From positions 310,001-374,000 of the forward strand of contig JAUXZS010000028.1 in assembly GCA_030692515.1 (NCBI GenBank): DNA of 64,000 nucleotides, written 5' to 3'. The stretch comes from Bacteroidota bacterium (GTDB taxonomy: Bacteria > Bacteroidota > Bacteroidia > B-17B0 > Aurantibacillaceae). The position numbers and the translations under genes were made by a program. This document shows positions 19,780-28,768 of this stretch, piece by piece. Below the pieces are notes generated by a model. That model was not told the origin of the DNA and did no database searches. It saw only the letters and a list, made by a program, of their open reading frames with translations. The number at the start of each line of letters is the position of its first letter. Within the stretch, counting starts at the first letter, position 1.

Positions 19780-20709
19780 ATGCAAAAATTACAACTAAAC
19801 AACAACTATTTTAAATCCCTTTATTTTGACTTTGATGCCTTTATCCTTGCAAAGAATTATCGACAATCAAATGGTAAAATGATTCAATCTTGCATAAGAG
19901 AGTTTTTATTCTTTATAGAATGCAAAAACTTTACTGCAATTAAACAAATAAAAGCTAGCGAAATAATTGCCTATTATGAATATATCAAAAAACGTCCAAA
20001 TAGGAGAAGATTAGGTTTCTTAAGTGATTCTATGATACGGCACCATTTATACTCATTAAGATTGTTTTTTGATTATCTTTTAGAAACAAATGAAATACAA
20101 AATTCACCAGCTAGGTTACCAAAATTTCAATTTGGAGAATATAAAGATCGCAATATTTGCTCTGTAGAAGAAATCAAACAAATATATAATGCTTGTGAAA
20201 ACAGAAGAGACAGAGCCTTAATTTCAATTGCATATGGCTGTGGTTTAAGGAGAACAGAAATACAAAATCTAAACACAACTGATATATTATTGCATAAGGG
20301 AACATTGTTAGTTAGAGAAGGAAAGAATAGTAAGTCCAGAAATGTACCACTTGCCGAAAATGTGATTATAGAATTAAAGAAATATTTAATTTATGAGAGA
20401 GCTAACTATTTTTTAAAATGCAACTTTGAAAATTCACCTTCCTTTTTTATTAATAATCAGGGTAATCGAATGCAAGGTCACAAATTTAATGATCGCTTAA
20501 AGGAAATAATCAACTTAACACAAAATAATCAGCTAAAATCAAAGGGTATTACTCTTCATTGTTTAAGACATTCTATTGCTACACATTTAATTGATAATGG
20601 TGCAAACATAGAATTTGTACAATTGTTGTTGGGACATTCTGAAATTGACACTACTCACCTTTATTCTAAAAGAAGACAACAACATTTTAATATAAAAAAA
20701 TTTCGATAA
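19780..20709 (+). CDS. tyrosine recombinase, catalytically complete (pair 1, first gene)
   Basis: This is a Xer-like tyrosine recombinase of about 309 residues. I use the ATG at 19780 because the protein then begins MQKLQLNNNYFKSLYFDFD, matching the start of its paralogue at 30690; a longer frame reaches 19699. An N-terminal SAM-like DNA-binding domain precedes the catalytic domain. All active-site residues can be seen: Arg in YGCGLRRTE, Lys in REGKNSKSR, His/Arg in LHCLRHSIAT, His in LLGHSEID and Tyr in THLYSKR. It lies 21 bp upstream of a degenerate partner, and the two are followed at once by RHS tip A in the same direction. I infer site-specific recombination acting on or near the RHS cassettes. 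Confidence 0.87.
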   Translation: MQKLQLNNNYFKSLYFDFDAFILAKNYRQSNGKMIQSCIREFLFFIECKNFTAIKQIKASEIIAYYEYIKKRPNRRRLGFLSDSMIRHHLYSLRLFFDYLLETNEIQNSPARLPKFQFGEYKDRNICSVEEIKQIYNACENRRDRALISIAYGCGLRRTEIQNLNTTDILLHKGTLLVREGKNSKSRNVPLAENVIIELKKYLIYERANYFLKCNFENSPSFFINNQGNRMQGHKFNDRLKEIINLTQNNQLKSKGITLHCLRHSIATHLIDNGANIEFVQLLLGHSEIDTTHLYSKRRQQHFNIKKFR

Positions 20710-20730
20710 ATAAATATTAACCAACAACCT

Positions 20731-21594
20731 ATGATCAGTTTTGAAAATTACCTCCATAAATCAGGGCATACAAATTCCACAATAAAAAGTTATTTATTTG
20801 CAAACAAAATATTTTTAGCCAAAAACCCAATGCCTGATTTATTCACTTATAAAAACGTTGTTCACTATTTTAATTCTATATCAGTAAATTATAAGAATGA
20901 AAACACAAAGATTTATTTATTAAATGGTGTAAAAAAATATTATGACTACTTAGTTGATGTTGGTCTCAGAGATAATCATCCTTGTAAAAATTTTAATATT
21001 CTTAATAAACGAAGGAAAGATATTATACATCAAGATTTATTTAGTACTAAAGAATTAGAAGCATTATTAAATAGAGAGGAAAGATACGAGATGTTAAAAC
21101 AAAAAAACAAAGTATTAATTTCCTTACTAATTTTTCAAGGACTAAATTCTGGAGAATTACCAAGGATAAAAGTTAAGCACGTTGATTTAGATAATGGTTT
21201 GATTTTTATTAAATCAAGTAAAAAAATTGGACAAAGACATTTAGAAATACATCCAAAACAATATCACTTGTTTGATAATTACATTAATAAAGATCGCAAA
21301 AAATTACTTACAATTGAAACAGATAATTTGCTGATTGGTAAATTAGGTAAACCCAATACTACTGATGATATACAATATATTATTTCAACATTAAAACCAC
21401 TATATCCTGATAGAAATTTAAATCCTACAACCATCCGTCAATCAGTTATTGCTAATTGGCTAAATGAAAAAAAACTTCCGCTTGAACAAGTTCAAATTAT
21501 GTCAGGTCAAAAATGGATATCAACTACCTTAAAATACAGACAGGCATCATTAGAGCAACAAAGAGAATTAATAAATAAATGGTTTCCATTATAA
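20731..21594 (+). CDS. tyrosine-recombinase-like partner with degenerate active site (pair 1, second gene)
   Basis: This 287-residue protein has the tyrosine recombinase fold, but the active site is incomplete. The first Arg position is FQGLNSGEL (Asn in place of Arg), the His-x-x-Arg motif is TTIRQSV (His replaced by Thr, Arg kept), and the third His is Gln in MSGQKW. The final Tyr (LKYRQ) is kept. The same changes occur in the paralogue at 28877-29755, so this is a conserved subfamily trait, not decay. It probably acts as a structural or specificity partner of the intact recombinase just upstream. It ends 35 bp before the RHS tip A frame. Confidence 0.8.
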   Translation: MISFENYLHKSGHTNSTIKSYLFANKIFLAKNPMPDLFTYKNVVHYFNSISVNYKNENTKIYLLNGVKKYYDYLVDVGLRDNHPCKNFNILNKRRKDIIHQDLFSTKELEALLNREERYEMLKQKNKVLISLLIFQGLNSGELPRIKVKHVDLDNGLIFIKSSKKIGQRHLEIHPKQYHLFDNYINKDRKKLLTIETDNLLIGKLGKPNTTDDIQYIISTLKPLYPDRNLNPTTIRQSVIANWLNEKKLPLEQVQIMSGQKWISTTLKYRQASLEQQRELINKWFPL

Positions 21595-21616
21595 ACAAAC
21601 ATTCATGTTCCTAAAC

Positions 21617-21808
21617 TAAAGATACGCCATGAATGGGCAGGAACAGGAGGACGAAGTTTTTGAAGGCGCCAGCAGTGCCGAATACTGGATGTATGATAGC
21701 AGAACTGGTAGACGATTTGAGAATGACCCTTTGGTTTATGAATGGCAAAGCCCGTATGCTTGCTTTAATAATAACCCTATTTATTTTGCAGACCCACAAG
21801 GCTTGGAG
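21617..21808 (+). repeat. RHS core repeat, copy A
   Basis: A block of about 190 bp starting TAAAGATACGCCATGAATGG is nearly identical to 26779-26969 (minus) and 28463-28649 (minus). It encodes the RHS-associated core up to the ADPQGLEG boundary. Beyond it the three copies have no visible similarity. The block is both the coding core and a possible crossover site. Confidence 0.9.
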
Positions 21809-22648
21809 GGAACAAGTAATAAAGGTACTGGTGACAAAAAAGGTGACGGCACTAAAGCTGATAATCACAAACAAGTTAAAAAGAATCAAAGAAAAGCTAA
21901 GCGCTTAGCTTGGTTTCAAAGGCATGGTATGTTTAAAGGCAAACGTGGATTTAATAAAGCGCCCGACCAAAAAAGCCATAAAAATAGAATTGGAATTGCC
22001 TTTGGAAAGATTAAAGGTGTTTTAAGAAAGACTTTTACTGGAGCAAAATATACATTATCTTTGGTGCCACAGGGTACATGGAATACAGAATGGAAACAGA
22101 TGGCACATGATCAAACACTAAAAAGTGGTCAAAAATCAATGGTATATAATTTGTTTAAAGAAGGAGCAATGAAAGACGCAGCGGATAGATTGGTAGATAC
22201 AAGATTAAGTGTTGAATTAGAAGGTATATATTCTAGAACTACGGTAGACCGTTTAAATAGTGATAGGGAATGGGACCCAATAAATAAAAATGCTATGCTT
22301 GGTGATGGTCAACCAGCCAATGAAACTCAATCACATTTTATTCCTGGCATGGGATTAATCGGTATGAAAGCATTTTATGAAACTTTTATAATTGGAAAAA
22401 ACATGGCAATGTGGCAATTAATTAGTACTATTGCGTCTCATATAAATGAGGGTATTTCTCCTGCTAAAAGAGCTCATTCAGCAGTATTAAGAGTAAACAA
22501 TCATATTATTATTGGTGATCATATTAAATATACTCTTGATGTTAGAATTAAAGGATGGAATAAAGTAACGAATTTTGGTAAAGGTAGTCAGAGAAGTAAA
22601 TTATGGCGAAGATTATACTCTGTTAATAATAAATGGATAGACAAATAA
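21629..22648 (+). CDS. RHS C-terminal tip cassette A (core plus unique tip)
   Basis: The frame starts at the RHS core (MNGQEQEDEVF, then YDSRTGRRFENDPLVYEW and NNNPIYFADPQGLEG), reaches a Gly/Lys-rich linker and then about 240 unique residues with no motif I recognise. A full RHS protein has thousands of residues with YD repeats upstream, which are absent, so this is a tip cassette and not a whole toxin gene. The ATG at 21629 is inside the core, and real translation from it is uncertain. It follows recombinase pair 1 by 35 bp and overlaps the next gene by 16 bp. By analogy to RHS polymorphic toxins, the unique part is a toxin candidate. Confidence 0.75.
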   Translation: MNGQEQEDEVFEGASSAEYWMYDSRTGRRFENDPLVYEWQSPYACFNNNPIYFADPQGLEGTSNKGTGDKKGDGTKADNHKQVKKNQRKAKRLAWFQRHGMFKGKRGFNKAPDQKSHKNRIGIAFGKIKGVLRKTFTGAKYTLSLVPQGTWNTEWKQMAHDQTLKSGQKSMVYNLFKEGAMKDAADRLVDTRLSVELEGIYSRTTVDRLNSDREWDPINKNAMLGDGQPANETQSHFIPGMGLIGMKAFYETFIIGKNMAMWQLISTIASHINEGISPAKRAHSAVLRVNNHIIIGDHIKYTLDVRIKGWNKVTNFGKGSQRSKLWRRLYSVNNKWIDK

Positions 22649-23748
22649 TATTTTTTTTACTATTAACGTTTAATTTAAGAGCGCAGAATCTTGTAATAAA
22701 TGGAGGTTTTGAAGAATATAAAAAATGTCCTACCGCTATTTCACAACTTGAAAAGGCAAAAGGGTGGAAAAGTCCAAGTAAAGGTACTTCAGATTATTAT
22801 AATTCCTGCTCTCAAAATGCGAGTATAAACTTTAGTAAAAAAGACGGTAAAATTAAAGTTAATCCCTTTGATGGATTCGCTTCTGCTGGCTTTGGAATTT
22901 TTGTATCTGATCAATCAAATAGGTATGAATTTATCCAATCCAAATTGGCTCGTAAACTGGAAAAAGGGAAGGATTATTGTTTGATTTTTTATGTATTTAA
23001 ATCCCCAACATATTATTTAAATCATTGTAATTTTTCAATTTTATTATCTGAAAATAAAATAAAACTATCTGAATGGGAATTTTATTCAGAAAGTCAAATT
23101 CAAAAGAATCAATTTTTGACATATAATTTAAATAAAAATGATTTTAATTGGAATAAGGTTTGCTTTTTTTTTACCTCAAATGGAAATGCAGAATTTGTAA
23201 CTATTGGGTTTGATAAATATTTACCAATAACTGAATCAAAAACCAAAATTAAAAATAAAGGTGATGAAGGAGTTTACTATTATATTGATGAAATAAGTCT
23301 TACCGCAACATCAGATTTATCTCAATGTAATTGTACCAAAGAAAGTAATTATACAGAAGTTGTAGAAACAGATATTATAAAAGGCTATAATGAGGCATTT
23401 TATAATCAAATTGTAATTAAAAATCTAGTTTTTGATGTAAATAAAAGTCAGATATTAGAACAGTCCTTTAAAGAATTAAAAGAGTTAGCCTCTTATTTGA
23501 AAAATAATCCCAATTATAAAATTGAATTGATTGGTCATACCGACAATATAGGTTCGGAAGAAGATAATATAAAATTAAGTGAAGCTAGAGCGAAAGAAGT
23601 TGCAAATTATTTGATTAAAGAAGGGGTTGAAGCAAAGCGTATAAGTTACAAAGGATATGGTAGTGAACAACCTATAAAACCCAACACCAGTGAGGAAAAT
23701 AAATTGGAAAATAGAAGAGTGGAATTTAAACTTTCTAAAATAAATTAA
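22633..23748 (+). CDS. OmpA family protein with N-terminal beta domain
   Basis: This 371-residue protein has a signal peptide (about 1-18, ending LRAQ). The N-terminal domain of about 220 residues is of the kind found in Bacteroidota OmpA-like proteins (NLVINGGFEEY at its start). A C-terminal OmpA peptidoglycan-binding domain follows (about 250-371), with VFDVNKSQILEQS, IELIGHTDNIGSEEDN and the R-R-V-E-F end. It would sit in the periplasm or outer membrane and bind peptidoglycan. The 16-bp overlap with RHS tip A ties it to that cassette. It may be an immunity or delivery protein; this is inferred from position only. Confidence 0.82.
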   Translation: MDRQIIFFLLLTFNLRAQNLVINGGFEEYKKCPTAISQLEKAKGWKSPSKGTSDYYNSCSQNASINFSKKDGKIKVNPFDGFASAGFGIFVSDQSNRYEFIQSKLARKLEKGKDYCLIFYVFKSPTYYLNHCNFSILLSENKIKLSEWEFYSESQIQKNQFLTYNLNKNDFNWNKVCFFFTSNGNAEFVTIGFDKYLPITESKTKIKNKGDEGVYYYIDEISLTATSDLSQCNCTKESNYTEVVETDIIKGYNEAFYNQIVIKNLVFDVNKSQILEQSFKELKELASYLKNNPNYKIELIGHTDNIGSEEDNIKLSEARAKEVANYLIKEGVEAKRISYKGYGSEQPIKPNTSEENKLENRRVEFKLSKIN

Positions 23749-23751
23749 AAA

Positions 23752-24729
23752 ATGAGACTTTTTTTAATACTATTTTTGATTTTATGTTTTAGTGATTATC
23801 GAAGCCAAAATGAACAACTAAATCCAAACTTTATTTTTATTGGGGAAACCCATAATCATACCAAAAAAAATTATAATTTTTATTTAAAGCTTATTGAGCA
23901 AAAACTAAAACAAAATGATACTGTAATTTTTTTTGATGAGATTACGATTAGTGGCGGATATTATATAAATCAAAATCTTGACAATGTTAATTATAAAAAA
24001 GTAAAAAAATTTGTGTTTTTTTCTATGGGTTCAAGAATACCAATAAAATTCTTAAAAAAATTAATTCATTTAAAAGAAGTTTATAATAATAAGACCTTTA
24101 TTTTAAAGGGACATGATGTAGATGAAGATTATTCTGATGTTAACACTTTATATCGAGAGATAATAGCTAATCACAGAAATGAATTTTATAACTTAAGTAT
24201 TGCCAAGTTTTTTTTTAATGAACATACCAACTTTGACTATGGCGGGAGATTTAAAGATACTCTAAATGTATTATGCCCACTTATTTGTAACTATTTAGAA
24301 AAAAAATCTGGAATTGTATCCAAGTCTGAATTATACATACTTAAAACAGGATTTAACAATTTAAAATTCGATTTTTTAAATAAAATATACAAACCACAGT
24401 TTAATGAAAATTTATATGCAAAAAGAGATAGCTTTATGTATGAAAACATAAAAAATCAAATTTACATGTGTTCAAATAAAGTTCCCATAATTGTTTCTAT
24501 TGGAGAGGCTCATTTAAATAGAGAAGCATATAATTTAAAAGAAAGTAAGGTAAAAGTATTTGCTGATTATATAGATAACTCAAATTTGAAGAACGAAAAA
24601 TTTATTCTTTTGTATAATAATTCAGGTGTATCACAATTGAAACAAATTGAAGACCCATTTAAACTGGAGGATATTAACTACGATTATTATTCCGATAGCA
24701 GTTTTAAATATATATACATTAAGAAATAA
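23752..24729 (+). CDS. exported ChaN/TIKI-like (GExH) protein A
   Basis: This 325-residue protein has a signal peptide (about 1-18). It shows the paired motifs of the EreA/ChaN/TIKI-like fold: IFIGETHNHT near the mature N-terminus, a second acidic motif FFDEITISGG, and IVSIGEAHLNR near residue 245. Members include haem-binding lipoproteins, esterases and metal-dependent proteases, so the reaction is not settled. It begins 4 bp after the OmpA-like gene in cassette A. A distant relative with the same motifs follows RHS tip B. I infer a cassette-borne immunity or modifying protein in the periplasm. Confidence 0.6.
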   Translation: MRLFLILFLILCFSDYRSQNEQLNPNFIFIGETHNHTKKNYNFYLKLIEQKLKQNDTVIFFDEITISGGYYINQNLDNVNYKKVKKFVFFSMGSRIPIKFLKKLIHLKEVYNNKTFILKGHDVDEDYSDVNTLYREIIANHRNEFYNLSIAKFFFNEHTNFDYGGRFKDTLNVLCPLICNYLEKKSGIVSKSELYILKTGFNNLKFDFLNKIYKPQFNENLYAKRDSFMYENIKNQIYMCSNKVPIIVSIGEAHLNREAYNLKESKVKVFADYIDNSNLKNEKFILLYNNSGVSQLKQIEDPFKLEDINYDYYSDSSFKYIYIKK

Positions 24730-24770
24730 ATTACTTTTAATATTATTATTTTATTTAGAGTGATGGAATT

Positions 24771-24799
24771 TTGGTAGATAAAAAAGCGATTGCTACCAA
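24771..24799. terminator. weak hairpin between convergent genes
   Basis: TTGGTAG and CTACCAA form a 7-bp stem around a 15-base loop between the convergent ChaN-like genes. This may be a shared terminator. The support is modest because the stem is short. Confidence 0.3.
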
Positions 24800-24812
24800 T
24801 TGCGTAAGAATA

Positions 24813-25919
24813 TTACCTACAATAGATTAAATAATCGTAATGATTACGAACATCATATATCCACTCTTTATTCAGTTTAAATAAATTAAATTCGCCTTTT
24901 GAAAGAGAATCTAAAGATTTATAAATAAATCCTTCTTTTTTAGCACTCAATATATCTTCACCAATAATATTAAGAAGTCCAGTATTTATAGCGAAATTTT
25001 CAAAAATTAAATTGTCAACCAATCGTAGTTTCTTCTTTTCATATATGCTTGCTATATTACAAACTTTAAATTCTTTTTTTAATTGGTATGTCATAGAAGC
25101 CCAATTACTTATTCTGCTCCAGCGAATATTTGGCAAAGTATCCAATAGATGGATTTGACCTAATGAGCCAATAAATTTCTCATTGGGATGTATTTTTAAT
25201 GTTTTTTTTATATTTTCATACAATACTGCTTCCCTGTATTTGAACGATAAATTTTTATCTTTAATACAATTAAATTCAATTCCTTTTTTTAAATTATCTA
25301 AAATTCTAATTAAATACTGAAAGTCTATATCATTAATTACTTTCGCTAAATCATCCATTTTTGGTTCTAATTCGGAAATTAAAATTTTTGATATCTCTAT
25401 TTCACGCCTCCTAAAATTTAATTTATCAATTTTTTCATGTACAGAAACATTGATCTTATTAATCTCATCATTAGCAAGATTTTTGGATAAAATATCTAAA
25501 ATGGCAATATTCCCAAATTTTGGATTCGTTTCTATATCAACATAATAATATATAACATTTTTCGAAAATTTTTTCGGAACAAATTTATAAATATAAGTGC
25601 CATTTTTTCCCAATACATTTACTTTTCGGTTAGCATTATAATTGAATTCTGTTCTATTATCCTTTTCAAAATAATACATCATATATTCGATTGATGGACC
25701 TGCTTCAATAATCACGTTATTTACAGATGACTTAGTATTTAATAAAGCCCAAACCTCATTTAAAACTGAATTATTTTTTTTATACATGTGATTTTCTCCG
25801 ATTAAATAGATTTGAAAATCTCCTGCAATTAAATTGGAATCTTTAATATACAAAGAAGAAATTTGAGAATAATAATTAATCGAAAATATTAAAATTAGGA
25901 ATGTAATATTACTTTTCAT
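24813..25919 (-). CDS. exported ChaN/TIKI-like (GExH) protein B
   Basis: This 368-residue protein has an N-terminal signal (about 1-18). Motifs are IYLIGENHMYKKN near residue 37, an acidic VIIEAGPSIEY near 70, and FIGSLGQIHLLD near 245, where the usual Glu is replaced by Gln. It is a divergent relative of the protein at 23752-24729. It lies on the minus strand 90 bp downstream of RHS tip B, so it is the second gene of cassette B. The altered second motif could mean loss of catalysis. Function is unknown; immunity is inferred from position. Confidence 0.55.
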   Translation of the reverse strand: MKSNITFLILIFSINYYSQISSLYIKDSNLIAGDFQIYLIGENHMYKKNNSVLNEVWALLNTKSSVNNVIIEAGPSIEYMMYYFEKDNRTEFNYNANRKVNVLGKNGTYIYKFVPKKFSKNVIYYYVDIETNPKFGNIAILDILSKNLANDEINKINVSVHEKIDKLNFRRREIEISKILISELEPKMDDLAKVINDIDFQYLIRILDNLKKGIEFNCIKDKNLSFKYREAVLYENIKKTLKIHPNEKFIGSLGQIHLLDTLPNIRWSRISNWASMTYQLKKEFKVCNIASIYEKKKLRLVDNLIFENFAINTGLLNIIGEDILSAKKEGFIYKSLDSLSKGEFNLFKLNKEWIYDVRNHYDYLIYCR

Positions 25920-26009
25920 TCAGGGTTCTTTTTCAGCATGTATTTTTCAAATATACTAAGTTTGTATTGTTTTTAAACAAAATCTAAATTTCCCAATTTA
26001 TTAATAGTT

Positions 26010-26957
26010 TTACTTTTTATTTCTGTTTTTATAAATATTAAGTAAAGGTCCAATATTATTTAAAGCTCGTCCAAATCTAAAAAAATTTAAATGACCATTC
26101 TTATTCGTCCAAGTAATCTTAATTAAGGGCTTACTAAATCCAGGGTGTCTCTTCGCAATCTGCCCCATGGTATATGGTTTGATTCTTTTAAGTCCCCAAA
26201 TAGTATACTCTTGCCAGTTTCCAAAACCCCATGAGGTGTGACCAATAATACTCCAACTAAACGTCCATCCCCAACCTTGGAAAGCGGTTTTAACTTTAAA
26301 TCGAAGAGCATTCATGCTAGGAATTTTTATATGAGGCAACCTTATACTTGGCATCTTAAAATTTGACAAATCAATTCTAGGCATTTTTGCGTTACTAATT
26401 CTATTTGCAATCCAATCTATAATTTTTCCACTAAATAATTTGTACGTAAAATCAGTATGCTGGTTCTTTCCAACTTTAACATCTTTTTCTTCACCACCAT
26501 CAAAAATGGAAGTTTTGCCCTTATTATGAATGTAAACATCTTCACCGCTAGTTTTCCATCTATTATACCTTTCACGGCCAGCATTTGTTAGTCTCGAAAA
26601 TTGAACGGTTAGCCAATTAATTATTTTACCATGAAACAATTTTCCATAATGAATTTCACCTTTGTCTTTTGATTTTTTATCTGGGTCGGATTTAGTTTTA
26701 CCTGCTTCGCCTTTTCCTTTATCTTTAACTTTACCCCCGCTTTTTTCTCCACTTTTAGTTGAACCACTTCCTTCACCTTCCAAACCTTGTGGGTCTGCAA
26801 AATAAATTGGGTTATTATTAAAGCAAGCATACGGGCTTTGCCATTCATAAACCAAAGGGTCATTCTCAAATCTTCTACCCGTTCTACTATCATACATCCA
26901 GTATTCGGCACTGCTAGCTCCTTCAAAAACTTCGTCCTCCTGTTCCTGCCCATTCAT
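26010..26957 (-). CDS. RHS C-terminal tip cassette B
   Basis: The 315-residue frame begins with the same RHS core as cassettes A and C (ending ADPQGLEG). A linker of about 50 residues rich in Gly, Lys and Ser follows, then a unique tip. The tip has short repeats of the form M-P-x-I/L-x-L/I and a Trp-rich end (GWGWTFSWSIIGHTSWGFGN). No catalytic motif is evident. A terminator lies 100 bp upstream and no promoter is visible, so the cassette looks silent as it stands. The core repeat continues about 12 bp upstream of the ATG (GATACGCC), as in cassette A. Confidence 0.72.
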   Translation of the reverse strand: MNGQEQEDEVFEGASSAEYWMYDSRTGRRFENDPLVYEWQSPYACFNNNPIYFADPQGLEGEGSGSTKSGEKSGGKVKDKGKGEAGKTKSDPDKKSKDKGEIHYGKLFHGKIINWLTVQFSRLTNAGRERYNRWKTSGEDVYIHNKGKTSIFDGGEEKDVKVGKNQHTDFTYKLFSGKIIDWIANRISNAKMPRIDLSNFKMPSIRLPHIKIPSMNALRFKVKTAFQGWGWTFSWSIIGHTSWGFGNWQEYTIWGLKRIKPYTMGQIAKRHPGFSKPLIKITWTNKNGHLNFFRFGRALNNIGPLLNIYKNRNKK

Positions 26958-26969
26958 GGCGTATCTTTA
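26779..26969 (-). repeat. RHS core repeat, copy B
   Basis: This is the second copy of the core block, inverted relative to copy A. Similarity stops right after the codons for LEG on one side and about 12 bp upstream of the internal ATG on the other. Confidence 0.9.
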
Positions 26970-27056
26970 CCAATGAACGTACTTTTTACGTAAGTATGCT
27001 AACCGTTAGTTATCGAAAATACTTTCATGTAAATTTACCTCGGTTTAATAAAAACA

Positions 27057-27090
27057 AAAAAGCGAGGCTACAAACCTCGCTTTTAATATT
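27057..27090 (-). terminator. terminator between cassette C and cassette B
   Basis: AAAAGCGAGG and CCTCGCTTTT form a 10-bp stem with a 7-base loop. Read on the minus strand it ends in a T tract (TTTTTGTTTTTATT), so it terminates cassette C transcription before cassette B. Confidence 0.8.
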
Positions 27091-27226
27091 ATTATTTTAA
27101 GTGTATTGATTTTACAAAAGATTAATGTGAAAAGTTAATGACCTTGGTTGATTTTTTATATTTTTTATACGTTGTTATAGATAAAAAAGCCTGAACTCCA
27201 ATTAGCGGTATTAAATGCTCGTTTAG

Positions 27227-27697
27227 CTAATCCTCGGCTAGTTTTAATAAATAAGATTTTGCGGATGGTATTTTTTTATCTTTAAAAATTTCATGCGCCT
27301 CATTTAAAGCTTTTTCATCACCTTTTTCTTTTGCTTTTAATAAAAAATATAGGGCAAAACATTTCGTCTTTTCGTCTAATTTATCAAAATCAGTTCCAAG
27401 ATTAGAATGAACAAGGGTAGCATATAAATCATAATACGCATCAGAATAACTATATCTATTTGCCATTAAAAAAGATACAAAAAATAAATCTTCACTTTTT
27501 TCTTCAAGAGAATAATCAATGAACAAAGATTTATAAGCTTCTTTATCGCCTTTATTAACGATATTTTTAATTAAATTATAATTAGAAGTATCCATTGTTG
27601 GTTTAATAATTAATGCATTATTACTTTCGTCTTTATGTGTTTTATCGCATGAAATAATTAAAAATAAAACTAAAATAAATAAAATATTTTTTTTCAT
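27227..27697 (-). CDS. small lipoprotein, putative immunity protein of cassette C
   Basis: This 156-residue protein has a lipoprotein signal (about 1-16; LFLIISC) and an all-helical mature region with short repeats that could be TPR/Sel1-like (LKAKEKGDEKALNEAHEIF). It follows RHS tip C by 9 bp on the same strand and is stopped by a terminator 140 bp further on. A periplasm-facing lipoprotein paired with a toxin tip fits an immunity role, but this is positional inference; I do not recognise the family. Confidence 0.6.
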   Translation of the reverse strand: MKKNILFILVLFLIISCDKTHKDESNNALIIKPTMDTSNYNLIKNIVNKGDKEAYKSLFIDYSLEEKSEDLFFVSFLMANRYSYSDAYYDLYATLVHSNLGTDFDKLDEKTKCFALYFLLKAKEKGDEKALNEAHEIFKDKKIPSAKSYLLKLAED

Positions 27698-27706
27698 ATA
27701 ATTTTG

Positions 27707-28714
27707 TTATGGAGTGATTTTTTTAGAATTGGTAACAGTGCTAAATTTCCCATCTCCCCTATAATTATCAACACTTTTAACTACCCACCCTCCCTTTTTT
27801 AAGCCATACATTACATATCCATTAGCTGCTATTACTGTTACATTTGGGATATTTGAAATAAGTTGCGCAATAGTAATTTTAGTAGTTATCATGCGTCCGT
27901 CATGAGTTTTATATTTATGCGAATTCATATTACAGCCATACAAAGTTAAAGTAATTTTTTGATTTGTGGCTCTCATTTTTTTCCAATCTGGACTATGTGC
28001 TTTCATCATATTGTCAAATGTTTTGCTGTCGTACCCAAAATCTTTTGTGCCATCTTGCTTTAAATACTGAAAGCCAGTTGACTTTCCATGTGAGAAAAAT
28101 TCAAAATGGTCTTTTCTGCCGTTTGTTTTTGTATTTCCTACTCCTTCCATAAACGCTGAATAATGTTTGTCACTTTTATGAAATCCAATTACTTTATGAT
28201 CATCGGTCTTCGGCTCACCTTTCTTAGCCTCCTGTGGTTTTTCTGTTGGCTTGCTTTCATTTCCTGAGGTTGATTTACCTTCTACAGTATTAGCTTTATG
28301 GTACACAATTGTTCCATCCAATTGTTTGGTTGCTGCGCCTTTTCGCGTTTGATTTTTTGTTTTACTTACTTTTTTATTATCCTCCTTTGTTTTCTTTTTC
28401 TTTCCTTTACCATCTTCTTTCTTTGCTCCCTCACCCTTTGGCGTATTCCCACCACTTTGACCTTCCAATCCTAATGGGTCAGCATAGTAAATTGGATTAT
28501 TATTAAAGCAAGCATACGGGCTTTGCCATTCATAAACCAAAGGGTCATTCTCAAATCTTCTACCAGTTCTGCTATCATACATCCAGTATTCTGCACTGCT
28601 GGCTCCTTCAAAAACTTCGTCCTCCTGTTCCTGCCCATTCATGGCGTACCTGTATGTCTCTACGTATCCCGTATGAAACTTTCTACTTTGGTTACTAACG
28701 GTTGACACAAACAT
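27707..28714 (-). CDS. RHS C-terminal tip cassette C, possible caspase-fold tip
   Basis: The ATG at 28714 gives a frame that enters the RHS core as ETYRYAMNGQEQEDEV, the normal in-frame junction (YRY-x-NGQE). Cassette C therefore keeps about 24 codons more of upstream reading frame than A and B. After the ADPLGLEG boundary and a Lys/Gly-rich linker, the tip shows HFEFFSHGKSTGF and then ITLTLYGCNMNS, followed by IAQLISNIPNVTVIAANGYV. A His in S-H-G and a Cys in Y-G-C with this spacing resemble the His/Cys dyad of caspase-fold peptidases such as C80 or CHAT. That is an inference from motif order only. Confidence 0.7.
   Translation of the reverse strand: MFVSTVSNQSRKFHTGYVETYRYAMNGQEQEDEVFEGASSAEYWMYDSRTGRRFENDPLVYEWQSPYACFNNNPIYYADPLGLEGQSGGNTPKGEGAKKEDGKGKKKKTKEDNKKVSKTKNQTRKGAATKQLDGTIVYHKANTVEGKSTSGNESKPTEKPQEAKKGEPKTDDHKVIGFHKSDKHYSAFMEGVGNTKTNGRKDHFEFFSHGKSTGFQYLKQDGTKDFGYDSKTFDNMMKAHSPDWKKMRATNQKITLTLYGCNMNSHKYKTHDGRMITTKITIAQLISNIPNVTVIAANGYVMYGLKKGGWVVKSVDNYRGDGKFSTVTNSKKITP
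28463..28649 (-). repeat. RHS core repeat, copy C
   Basis: This is the third copy of the core block, in the same orientation as copy B. It matches A and B from GTACGCCATGAATGGGC onward but has different sequence upstream. This places the common edge of the three copies at the R-Y-A-M codons. Confidence 0.9.
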
Positions 28715-28768
28715 TTTATTTATCAAAGAACGGTTATGAAAAAACTATTTGTCATCATAGCAAATGTA

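Noticed and set aside
21629-28714. Three complete RHS toxin genes
   Set aside because: None has a signal, YD repeats or the large body of an RHS protein. A and B begin inside the core, and C has only about 24 extra codons.
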